DNA from: Novakomyces olei
Lineage: Eukaryota > Ascomycota > Novakomycetes > Novakomycetales > Novakomycetaceae
Assembly: GCA_016906335.1 (NCBI GenBank)
Contig: JADEYG010000003.1
Location: forward strand, 1,426,001 to 1,490,000
DNA length: 64,000 nucleotides
Direction of reading: 5' to 3'
The position numbers and the translations under genes are program-made. Below are positions 8,550 through 16,797 of the stretch, in pieces (the stretch's first letter is position 1; every line of letters starts with the position of its first letter). The notes beneath the pieces were generated by a model that saw only the letters and a list, made by a program, of their open reading frames with translations, did no database searches and was not told the origin of the DNA.

Positions 8550-11500
8550 AGCCCTGCCTGAGTCTGCCAGAAGGGCGTAGTATCGTACACCATAGATTAT
8601 CGTTTTACTTGTCACCGTCACCGTTATATTCTCCTCACTTGACTATTCCCGTATTGATTGAAGCACCCGGAGGTCAGCGCAAAGTTACTGCAATGATTGA
8701 CTCCGGCGCGACTTCAAATTTTGCTGATTTGGATTTTATCCGGAAATTACATATCCCTACCACTCGTAAGGATACACCGGAAACTGTTACTGTATTTGAT
8801 GGAAGCGAAGCGTCTTCCGGAGCTATTGTGAGACACACGGAACCAATTCGGATGCACACCACCGAAGTTCCAGGCCATAGCGAAGAGATACAGTTTAACT
8901 TGATGAAGATTGGAAATTATCCGATAGTTCTAGGCCGGCCGTGGCTAGATCTACACAACCCGGATATTGATTGGACGAGCTCACGGATTGAGTTTACGTC
9001 GAAGTTCTGCAGAAGACTATGTTTGAGCGGCCCAATGCCAGAGGTAGGATTGGTGTCAGCGGCAGTGTTTAAGAGATTGTTCAAAGATGGCCAGAGTGGG
9101 TCTCTTTGTGTGTATGGAACCGAGCAGCAAGAGGCGCCGGTTGCCGAAGAATTACAGAAAGTACCGGAAAGTTATGAGGACTTCCGAGAGTTATTTGATA
9201 AGAAGAGTGCGAGTCGCCTCCCGGACCACAAGGCGTGGGACCACGCTATACCCCTAAGTGACGGAGCACATCCTCCCCACGGGCCAATATATGCGTTGTC
9301 GGAACCGGAACTTAAGGCACTACGCGAGTATTTGGCAGAAAGCCTGGAGAAAGGTTTTATTCGGCATTCGTCTAGTCCGGCTGGAGCGCCGATATTATTC
9401 GTAAAGAAAAAGGACGGATCGTTACGATTATGCGTAGACTACCGAGGACTCAATGCGGTTACAATAAAGAATCGGTACGCTCTTCCGCTAATCTCGGAGT
9501 TGTTGGACCGAGTTCGTACCTCGCGCGTTTTTACGAAACTAGACTTGAGAGGAGCTTATAATCTAGTGCGTATTAAAAGGGGTGACGAATGGAAGACGGC
9601 CTTCCGCACAAGATACGGTCACTTTGAGTATCAAGTGATGCCGTTTGGCTTAACGAACGCTCCGGCGTCGTTTCAAGCGCTGGTGAATGACGTTTTAAGG
9701 CCATGCCTAGACCAGTATGCAGTGGTATACTTGGATGACATTTTGATATACTCAGAGAACGAGGAAGATCATGTGAAGCACGTACGAGACGTGTTGGAGA
9801 GGCTCAGAGAAGCAAGCCTATATGTGAAATTGGAAAAGTGCGAGTTTAATGTTACTCAGACGCAGTTCCTGGGTTTCGTAATAAGCACTGAGGGCGTTAA
9901 AATGGACCCCGGGAAGGTGGAGGCAGTACGGAGCTGGCCGACCCCGAAGACTCAGCGAGACTTGTTAGCATTCCTAGGTTTTGCAAACTTCTATCGGCGG
10001 TTTATACAAAACTACAGCAAAATCTGTCAGCCTCTGACCGCGTTATTGAAGAAAGATCGGGATTTCAAATGGACCGAAGCCACCGAATCAGCGTTTCAGG
10101 AACTAAAGTCGACATTCCTGCAAGCGCCGATATTACGATACTTCGATCCGGACCGACTGTCAGTAGTTGAGACTGACGCGTCCGATTATGCAGTCGCCGG
10201 TGTGATATCACAAAAGGACGACGAAGGTAATCTAAGACCAGTGTCATTTTACTCGAGGAAAATGACCCCTGCGGAATTGAATTACGAAATATATGATAAG
10301 GAGATGTTAGCGATTATAGTCTGTTTGAAGGAGTGGCGTGTATATTTGGAAGGACCTAAGCATCGGACGACAATTCTCACCGATCACCGGAACCTTCAGC
10401 ATTTTACGACGTCAAAACACTTAAATCGACGACAAGTGCGATGGCACCAGATGCTAGCCTCGTACGATTTCGTAATTACGTACAGAGCTGGAGTTAAGAA
10501 TGGAAAGGCAGATGCCTTAACGAGAAGACCGGATTATCAGACAGATCCAAAGACAGAAGAAGCGAGGCTGGAACCGCTTTTGAGATCAGACCAATTATGT
10601 ATGGTCGCCGATACTACAAATGATAAATCGGATCTAAATGAACGAACTTTACGAAGTTACGGAAAGGACAAATCGTGTCGCGAAATCATAAAGGATTTAG
10701 AACAGCCAGAACGTCCTCCGCATTTACGACATTACCGGATGGAAGATTCGGGACTTGTGTTAATGAACGGACTGATAGTTGTCCCAAACGACAAAGATTT
10801 GAGATTAGAAATACTACGGCGAAATCACGACTCTAGAACTGCTGGTCACAGAGGCCGAGCAAAGACGTTAGAGTTGATATCGCGTGATTACTACTGGCCG
10901 CGGATGGCGCAGTATGTTAAAGACTATGTGGATTCTTGCGAGGTATGCAATATGACAAAGCCTACGAGGCACCGACCTATTGGGAAATTAGACCCATTGC
11001 CTATACCTTCGGAGCCGTGGAAGTCAATCAGTATGGACTTCATCGTGAAACTCCCGAGAAGTTCAGACCCCACGACAAAGAGTACATATGATTCAATATG
11101 GGTAGTCGTCGACAGATTAACCAAGATGGCCCATTTCGTGCCGTGCAATGAGACCATTACGGCACCGGAATTAGCAATGTTATTTGTCAAGCACATATTT
11201 TCTGTACACGGCCTTCCGGAAAATATAGTTACTGATCGTGGTTCCGTATTTACGTCGAACTTTATACGAAACTTATGTGCAGAGGTGGAAGTCGAACAGA
11301 ATTTGACAACGGCATTTCATCCGCAATCGGACGGACAAACGGAGAGAGTCAATCAGATTCTGGAACAGTACCTTCGGCAATACTGTAACTACAGCCAGGA
11401 TGATTGGGTAGCCCTCTTGCCATTGGCATCTTTTGCGTATAATAACACGATACAAGCTTCTACCAAAATGACGCCTTTTTACGCAAATTACGGTTATCAT

Positions 11501-12097
11501 CCGAGACACCGATTTACAGTAAAGTTTCGGAACAGCCCATCGGTAACAGACCGAATAGAATGGTTGCAAACCGTGAGACCGGTATTAAAGGCGGAGCTTA
11601 TGAAAGCTACGTCGGACCAGGCCAAATATGCCGATCGATACCGCCTAGATCACAAGTTTACCGTTGGCGATAAGGTTTGGCTTGACGCAAGGAACATTAC
11701 GACCACACGGCCGACAAAGAAATTGGACTACCGTCGACTAGGCCCATTCCAAATTAAAAAGTCAGTTGGGAACAGAGCGTTCGAATTGGAACTACCGCCG
11801 CAAATGCGAATTCACCCGGTATTCCATATGAACTTATTGGAACCTTGTCGAGTTCCGACTCTGTTAAAACGGCCTAGCAATCCTCCGGAACCTCCGACTA
11901 TCGTAGGGAACGAAGAAGAATACGAGGTGGAGAAGGTGTTGGCGCGACGTACTCGCCGTGGCCGAACTGAGTATTTAATACATTGGAAAGGTTACCCAGT
12001 CGCTGATCGGACGTGGGAACCCAAGCGAAATTTGGCTCATTGCCAAGATCTTATTATTGAATTCGAGAAAACTTACAAAAATACAAAAAATGTTTGA
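8423..12097 (+). CDS. Pol polyprotein of the nested chromovirus
   Basis: About 1,220 residues in one uninterrupted frame. In order: aspartic protease (AMIDSGATSNF), reverse transcriptase (RTRYGHFEYQVMPFG, VVYLDDILIYS), RNase H (ETDASDYAVAGVI), integrase zinc block (HRGRAKTLELISRDYYWP, CEVCNMTKP), integrase catalytic core (SMDFIVKLP, TDRGSVF, FHPQSDGQTERVN) and a C-terminal chromodomain (EYEVEKVLARR, YLIHWKGYP, RTWEPKRNL). All expected domains are present, so the element looks coding-competent as sequence. The start is set by frameshifting from gag rather than by an ATG of its own. Confidence 0.95.
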   Translation: MRQAGSPSRGMPNIKPRLGTACRNCGDGRVLRGKRRGSGKILKPCLSLPEGRSIVHHRLSFYLSPSPLYSPHLTIPVLIEAPGGQRKVTAMIDSGATSNFADLDFIRKLHIPTTRKDTPETVTVFDGSEASSGAIVRHTEPIRMHTTEVPGHSEEIQFNLMKIGNYPIVLGRPWLDLHNPDIDWTSSRIEFTSKFCRRLCLSGPMPEVGLVSAAVFKRLFKDGQSGSLCVYGTEQQEAPVAEELQKVPESYEDFRELFDKKSASRLPDHKAWDHAIPLSDGAHPPHGPIYALSEPELKALREYLAESLEKGFIRHSSSPAGAPILFVKKKDGSLRLCVDYRGLNAVTIKNRYALPLISELLDRVRTSRVFTKLDLRGAYNLVRIKRGDEWKTAFRTRYGHFEYQVMPFGLTNAPASFQALVNDVLRPCLDQYAVVYLDDILIYSENEEDHVKHVRDVLERLREASLYVKLEKCEFNVTQTQFLGFVISTEGVKMDPGKVEAVRSWPTPKTQRDLLAFLGFANFYRRFIQNYSKICQPLTALLKKDRDFKWTEATESAFQELKSTFLQAPILRYFDPDRLSVVETDASDYAVAGVISQKDDEGNLRPVSFYSRKMTPAELNYEIYDKEMLAIIVCLKEWRVYLEGPKHRTTILTDHRNLQHFTTSKHLNRRQVRWHQMLASYDFVITYRAGVKNGKADALTRRPDYQTDPKTEEARLEPLLRSDQLCMVADTTNDKSDLNERTLRSYGKDKSCREIIKDLEQPERPPHLRHYRMEDSGLVLMNGLIVVPNDKDLRLEILRRNHDSRTAGHRGRAKTLELISRDYYWPRMAQYVKDYVDSCEVCNMTKPTRHRPIGKLDPLPIPSEPWKSISMDFIVKLPRSSDPTTKSTYDSIWVVVDRLTKMAHFVPCNETITAPELAMLFVKHIFSVHGLPENIVTDRGSVFTSNFIRNLCAEVEVEQNLTTAFHPQSDGQTERVNQILEQYLRQYCNYSQDDWVALLPLASFAYNNTIQASTKMTPFYANYGYHPRHRFTVKFRNSPSVTDRIEWLQTVRPVLKAELMKATSDQAKYADRYRLDHKFTVGDKVWLDARNITTTRPTKKLDYRRLGPFQIKKSVGNRAFELELPPQMRIHPVFHMNLLEPCRVPTLLKRPSNPPEPPTIVGNEEEYEVEKVLARRTRRGRTEYLIHWKGYPVADRTWEPKRNLAHCQDLIIEFEKTYKNTKNV

Positions 12098-12332
12098 GTG
12101 ATTTAATTGGTTTTATTGTGATTTACGAAGCTCAACCTGTTGCGACCGCCTAACTCAACTTAGTGCGTGTTCGATTCTTTTAAGGGGGGGGTAGCGCCCA
12201 GTTCAAAAGCATCTCACCCGCCCGACTTATTTTACTATTGTTGTTCCTTTTGCTATTGTCTATTAGCGCCTACAAAGTACCGAGATGCCGAGATTCCTCC
12301 GATCGGGAGCTCGGAGCTGAGAGGGGGCATCC
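12098..12332 (+). other. 3' untranslated part and polypurine tract of the nested chromovirus
   Basis: About 235 bases without a gene. It includes a run of G residues near 12184-12190 and ends in the purine tract around 12318-12330, directly before the 3' LTR. Confidence 0.7.
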
Positions 12333-12712
12333 TGTGATGATCGGCTGTTCGGAGGCTCGGGCCTCCGGCTTTCTTATAGATGGTTCGTAGTTTGTTCGGA
12401 CCGAAGTCCCGATTACGGACTTCGGTAGTTTATAGTTGTTTAGATTAGTTTTAGTTACGAAGTTCCGTATCGGAACTTCGGCGTAAGCGGTAACTCCGGT
12501 AGTCCGGTAGGGTTCGGGGTTACACGCAATTAGGGTAGAACGTTTACTTAGCAGTAGTGACTGCGAAGTAAACAAAGTATATAGGCTAGCGTGAAGAGCT
12601 TCCGCTCTTCACGGGTTAACTTAATATATTTTCTTCCTTCATATTTGTGTTTGTGTTACTTGTAATCCCTCTTCGGCCTAGAGTGCCTACAGTGTCCTGG
12701 GCGTTTTTTACA
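12333..12712 (+). repeat. 3' LTR of the nested chromovirus
   Basis: A second copy of the 380-bp repeat, matching 6978-7357 except for about one base near its right end. It is followed by the CTTCA target duplication at 12713-12717. All five hairpins are conserved. Confidence 0.95.
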
Positions 12713-14021
12713 CTTCAGGAAAAGTGACAGGCAATTCGTCCTGAATTAGATCGTTTCCGATAAGAAGTGAAGGCGAAGCATCTCTCCTGGGTTTCATTTC
12801 CCTGACATTCGGTTGCCTTTGAGGGCAGTTCGAAGCGTAATGCCCTCGGCGATTACAATTAAAACAAGTGGGAGTCCAAGTTTCTTTCCTGTATTTTACG
12901 ACTTTTTGATCTTCTGCTAATGTTTTGTTATTGTTAGCAAAACGGACGGTGGTTTGCGGCTGATGTTTATAGGTCGGCACCGTTGTCTGACGGTGGTCGT
13001 ACGGTTTTGCCGCTTTGATGATGCGTTGTAAGTTGGGACATTTGTCTGGACCGAGGAAGTACGCAATTTGAGCGTTGAGTCCCGCTCTATAAAGTTCGGC
13101 CAGTGCCGTGTCGTCGTCAATGTTTAATCGTACGACGAGGCTGCGGAACTGTGCAGTATATTCTGACAACGGCATGTGGCCTTGTTGGAGATGCTTTAGC
13201 TTTTTGAAGTCGTGGTAAAAATTAAAGTCCTCTGGGAAGGTTTCAAAAAAGATTTGTTTAAAGGCGTCCCAAGTTTCGAGGGCTTCGTGGCGACTCAGCA
13301 TCATCGATTTATACCACTTTGCAGCAGTGCCTCGCAAGTACGGTGCCAGACATTTAGGTATCAAATCAAGATCCGTTTGTTCTGTCATAGTGCCAACCGT
13401 TATTGAGTCAATAAATTCGGTCGGCGAGTCCTGCCCATTGCCAGTAAACTTAAGGTCAAAAATCTGTCTTTGCAACAAATTCGATGTGCTTGCATAAGTT
13501 CCTTTGTCGTTGATTTGCGAAGGGGGTTTTCTACCCGTCGACGCTGTATCTTGACGTTGGGCTCCTGTGGCAGGCCCAGGATACGAGGAATATTCGAATT
13601 CTTGCTCTTGAACAGATTTGGCAAGTGCACTTCGAGCATCCTTAATGTCTCCCGATAGCGGTCCGGTGTCTTGACTTGGACTGTTACTTGTTGCCATCAG
13701 TAAAAGGCGGCTGACGTCTTCAACCGTGGCTTGCAGCGCCTTGATCCCTTCTGCATTTGCTAGGGTCATGGCTTCGAGATTGCTCATTTTCGTCCTTTGC
13801 TCTTCAGCAAAAGACTGATGGTTTCGATTTATTTGGTTAATTCTTCCATCCAAAATACTAATGAAGTCTCTAGAGGGTACGTGTCGCGCGGGTTGAACTT
13901 GCGACGATGGGTTCGAATAACCCATCGTGGGCGTGTTTCGACCGCTGTTTGTTTCCGTTGCGGGATGTTGGGTTGAATTATCCCCCGGTAGGTTGTCTTC
14001 TCTTTGCGTGGGATTGTCCAT
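12713..14021 (-). CDS. Gag of the minus-strand element
   Basis: Reading from 14021 downward: an N-terminal polar region rich in N, Q, T and S, a coiled segment, a Ty3-type capsid core (GTAAKWYKSMM, TAQFRSLVVRLNI) and a CCHC knuckle (CFNCNRRGHYASNC) near the C-terminus. The right part of the gene is cut by the nested chromovirus. About 436 residues are visible. Confidence 0.88.
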
Positions 14022-14052
14022 GCTGTTTAGAAGGTTTGTAGAGCGAGGTACA

Positions 14053-14444
14053 TGTTACGGTGCGCTATATGAGGCGCTAGCTAGCGCTGAAGATAGCGCT
14101 TTTACATCCTTTAATTTGTTTTGTTTCACTTTATTTTGAGTTACGACTTTTATTTTTAATTAGTTCTATTTAAAACTCTTAGCTTCTATTTTTAGATAGC
14201 AACTTAGTTAGTTTAATTAGTTTAGTTTGATTAGTTTCTCGGGAAAAGCCCCACGGAGCGTCATAAGAATGGGACACTCCCCTCTTATGTTCGCTACGTG
14301 TAATCAAATCTTGGTGTGCAATATTTTGGTTTTCTATTACTAGGTTCCCTACTTTCCACGTATCCTCAACAGAGCCAGCGTGAGATCTGGCATATTCACC
14401 TTATTGCACCTTTACGACTTTTTGGAAGTAAAGCCCCCATAACA
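14053..14444 (+). repeat. solo LTR of a further LTR-element family
   Basis: 392 bp bounded by TGTTACGG and CCCATAACA and flanked by perfect 5-bp duplications GTACA (14048-14052 and 14445-14449), with no internal region. This is the product of recombination between the two LTRs of an earlier insertion. Its layout resembles the LTR at 2469-2848 (for example CGTGAGATCTGGC against CGTGTGATCTTGGC), so the families are probably related. It lies in the leader of the minus-strand element. Confidence 0.88.
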
Positions 14445-14725
14445 GTACACTTGTCTCGCAGAGGCTTCGCGCCTTTAGTATTGATTGTTGACTAAGGTTT
14501 CAGCACCTTAGGAAGCTGCAGTAATCGGGGTTTCTTAATGTAGTTTTTGAGGTTTCAGCACCTTCAAATATCGAGTGTAATCGAAGTTTCACAGCCTTAA
14601 TACAATTCGAGTTGCAACTCCTCCTCGAGGAGTAAATAATAATCAATGGTCCCTTCGGGGCACCACTTTAACAATAATTTTTCGTTAATCGTATCGCAGT
14701 AACGCCTGCGGAGAGTAGTTAAAGC
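14445..14725 (-). other. leader of the minus-strand element with twin hairpins
   Basis: Untranslated leader between the 5' LTR and gag. Two near-copies of AGGTTTCAGCACCTT (about 14494-14509 and 14549-14564) each fold into a hairpin with a TTTCAGCA loop. Another hairpin (GGTCCC-ttcg-GGG) lies near 14650. No coding signal. Confidence 0.6.
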
Positions 14726-15002
14726 TGTTAGCGGTTGATCTTCGTGATCGCGCGCTGGACTGGGCAAGAATAGATAGTAATAGAATCAATTCAAGAATTA
14801 ACTACTCTGCCCTCAAGGGGGTCAGAGGCATCTATTTTTACTATGTGAGAAACAAAGAACAAGGAACGAGGCGAACGGAATAAAGGGATAACAAGGTGTT
14901 CCCTTGAGGACAAGGGACAAGGCCTTATCACAAGGAGCAAAGCGTTGTCCTTGTACAAGGTAAAAGGTAAAAGGTAATTATTGCCTATATAGGAAGCAAG
15001 GT
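14726..15002 (-). repeat. 5' LTR of the minus-strand element
   Basis: A direct copy of 3618-3894 with about one difference. Its outer edge runs straight into the TTATA microsatellite, so a target duplication cannot be read with confidence. Confidence 0.9.
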
Positions 15003-15513
15003 TTATATTATATTATATTATATTATATTATATTATATTATATTATATTATATTATATTATATTATATTATATTATATTATATTATATTATATTATATTA
15101 TATTATATTATATTATATTATATTATATTATATTATATTATATTATATTATATTATATTATATTATATTATATTATATTATATTATATTATATTATATTA
15201 TATTATATTATATTATATTATATTATATTATATTATATTATATTATATTATATTATATTATATTATATTATATTATATTATATTATATTATATTATTATA
15301 TTATATTATATTATATTATATTATATTATATTATATTATATTATATTATATTATATTATATTATATTATATTATATTATATTATATTATATTATATTATA
15401 TTATATTATATTATATTATATTATATTATATTATATTATATTATATTATATTATATTATATTATATTATATTATATTATATTATATATATTATATTATAC
15501 TATATTATATTAT
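15003..15513. repeat. TTATA pentanucleotide microsatellite, right arm (about 500 bp)
   Basis: Roughly 95-100 copies of the five-base TTATA unit, with a phase slip near 15292 and decay after 15480. It matches the left arm at 3574-3617, so the 11.4-kb retroelement block sits inside a single microsatellite. Confidence 0.95.
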
Positions 15514-15860
15514 GTATGTATCTTTGTGGTTCTAAATCTTGACATTAATATAATTCAGATAGAACTAGAATGCAAGCCATTTAAGCTTCTCCCTGTCATC
15601 AGAAGACTTGAAGCATTTAGTCAACGGAAGCAGAGGTGGATTTGATTTTTGAGAATAATTATTGGCTCCCAATCAATCCCAACACCTTAAATTTAGTGAA
15701 TTTGTCCCTCAAAATTTGAACTCCATGCGCCGCCTTTTTGACGTGCTCCTTTCATAATAAAATCATAGATAAAGTAATGCATCCAAGTCATGTATAAAAA
15801 ATTAAGCAGAGGTTGCAGCACAGTGGCAAAACTTGCCCTCAGACAAAACTTGGTTACGGA
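15514..15860 (+). promoter_or_regulatory. upstream region of the CK2 beta gene
   Basis: About 350 bases between the microsatellite and the CK2 beta start codon. A TATA-like TATAAAAA at 15793-15800 lies about 60 bases upstream of the ATG. No other gene is seen. The retroelement block therefore abuts this promoter. Confidence 0.45.
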
Positions 15861-16666
15861 ATGGATGATTATTCATCAGACAGGTATTTCTGGTTAGACA
15901 TTTCACAATCTTCTGATAACATAGTAGCTCTGAGAACTCGTGGAAATGGATCAACTGGTTCCTTTCAATAAAGGGGAACGAGTTTTTCTGCAAGATTGAG
16001 GAAGAGTATATTTTGGATCGCTTTAACTTGACGGGCTTGAACACCGAAGTTACTAACTACCAAACGGCTCTTAATATTATAATCGATCAATTTGGTTGGT
16101 AGCTTAGTTGGCGCAAGCCATGCGAAATAAGTCTAATTTTTGTTGCAGATCAGGAAGTATCTGAACAAGTTCATGATACGCTCGAGAGAAACGCTCGTCA
16201 TTTATATGGCTTGATTCATGCCCGCTATATAACGACGTCTTCAGGGATCTCCAAAATGGTTTCAAAGTTTAGGGCGGGAGATTTTGGACGATGCCCACGA
16301 GTATTATGTTATGGACAGCAATTATTTCCAGTCGGTTTGTCAGATGTTCCTTATGAAGACTCGGTCAAATTATACTGTCCTCGTTGCGAGGATGTCTATT
16401 TGCCCAAATCACAGCGTCACGCAAACATTGACGGCGCCTATTTTGGTACCACTTTCCCTCATATGCTTCTGCTCCATTGCCCAATGGCATTGCCCGAGAA
16501 AATACCGGAACGATACGAACCCCGCATCTTTGGTTTTAAAGTCCATGAAAGCGCCGTCATTCATCGGAAGCAAGATGCTTTACGTATTAAACAACAAGAA
16601 AGACTTCAGAAATACTCTGAATCCGAAGAACGGGAAAAGTTACAAACACTTGAATCCATAAAATAA
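15861..16666 (+). CDS. CKB1: casein kinase II regulatory (beta) subunit
   Basis: Three exons: 15861-15883, 15925-16094 and 16149-16666, giving 236 residues. The beta dimer holds two catalytic alpha subunits of CK2 and tunes substrate choice. The N-terminal acidic/serine stretch is followed by WKWINWFLSIKGNEFFCKI, the ILDRFNLTGLN helix region, LYGLIHARYI, and a zinc site with C113, C118, C141 and C144 (DFGRCPRVLC...LYCPRC) that makes the dimer interface. PKSQRHANIDGAYFGTTFP and the FGFKVH end are typical of the family. The first exon codes for only eight residues and the introns are 41 and 54 nt; all frames close exactly. The choice between CKB1 and CKB2 type is not certain. Confidence 0.95.
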
Positions 16667-16797
16667 TTGCGTGGAGGATATTGCTCCTTTTATGTCATTG
16701 ATCTATTTACGGGGTGTTGATTTTTCCAAGTACATTTTTCAATGTTTTGCCTGTACCTATATTCGAATGTTAGTATCTTCTTGTCACAGCGTTAATT

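Larger units (their letters stand above)
6978..12712 (+). mobile_element. nested chromovirus, looks whole and young
   Basis: Flanked by identical 5-bp duplications CTTCA (6973-6977 and 12713-12717). Its two 380-bp LTRs differ at about one base, so the insertion is recent. Between them lie a complete gag frame and a complete pol frame that overlaps gag in the -1 phase, then a polypurine tract (GAGAGGGGGCAT) abutting the 3' LTR. I found no clear tRNA-complementary primer site just after the 5' LTR. It carries no third gene between pol and the 3' LTR, unlike the chromovirus at 1-2848. Confidence 0.95.
3618..15002 (-). mobile_element. minus-strand Ty3/Gypsy element carrying a nested chromovirus
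   Basis: Two direct 277-bp repeats at 3618-3894 and 14726-15002 differ at about one position and bracket gag and pol frames read on the minus strand, so this is a young Ty3/Gypsy insertion. Removing the nested elements, its own length is about 5.3 kb. A purine-rich tract lies beside the 3' LTR at about 3910-3930. It is broken: besides the large insertion at 6978-12712 there appears to be at least one further interruption in pol, and its leader holds a solo LTR. Confidence 0.92.

Noticed and set aside
14726-15002. Reading a target duplication for the minus-strand element
   Set aside because: Both flanks are the same five-base repeat, so any short match is uninformative.
15003-15513. CRISPR-like or centromeric array
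   Set aside because: It is a simple five-base microsatellite with no spacers and no higher-order unit.
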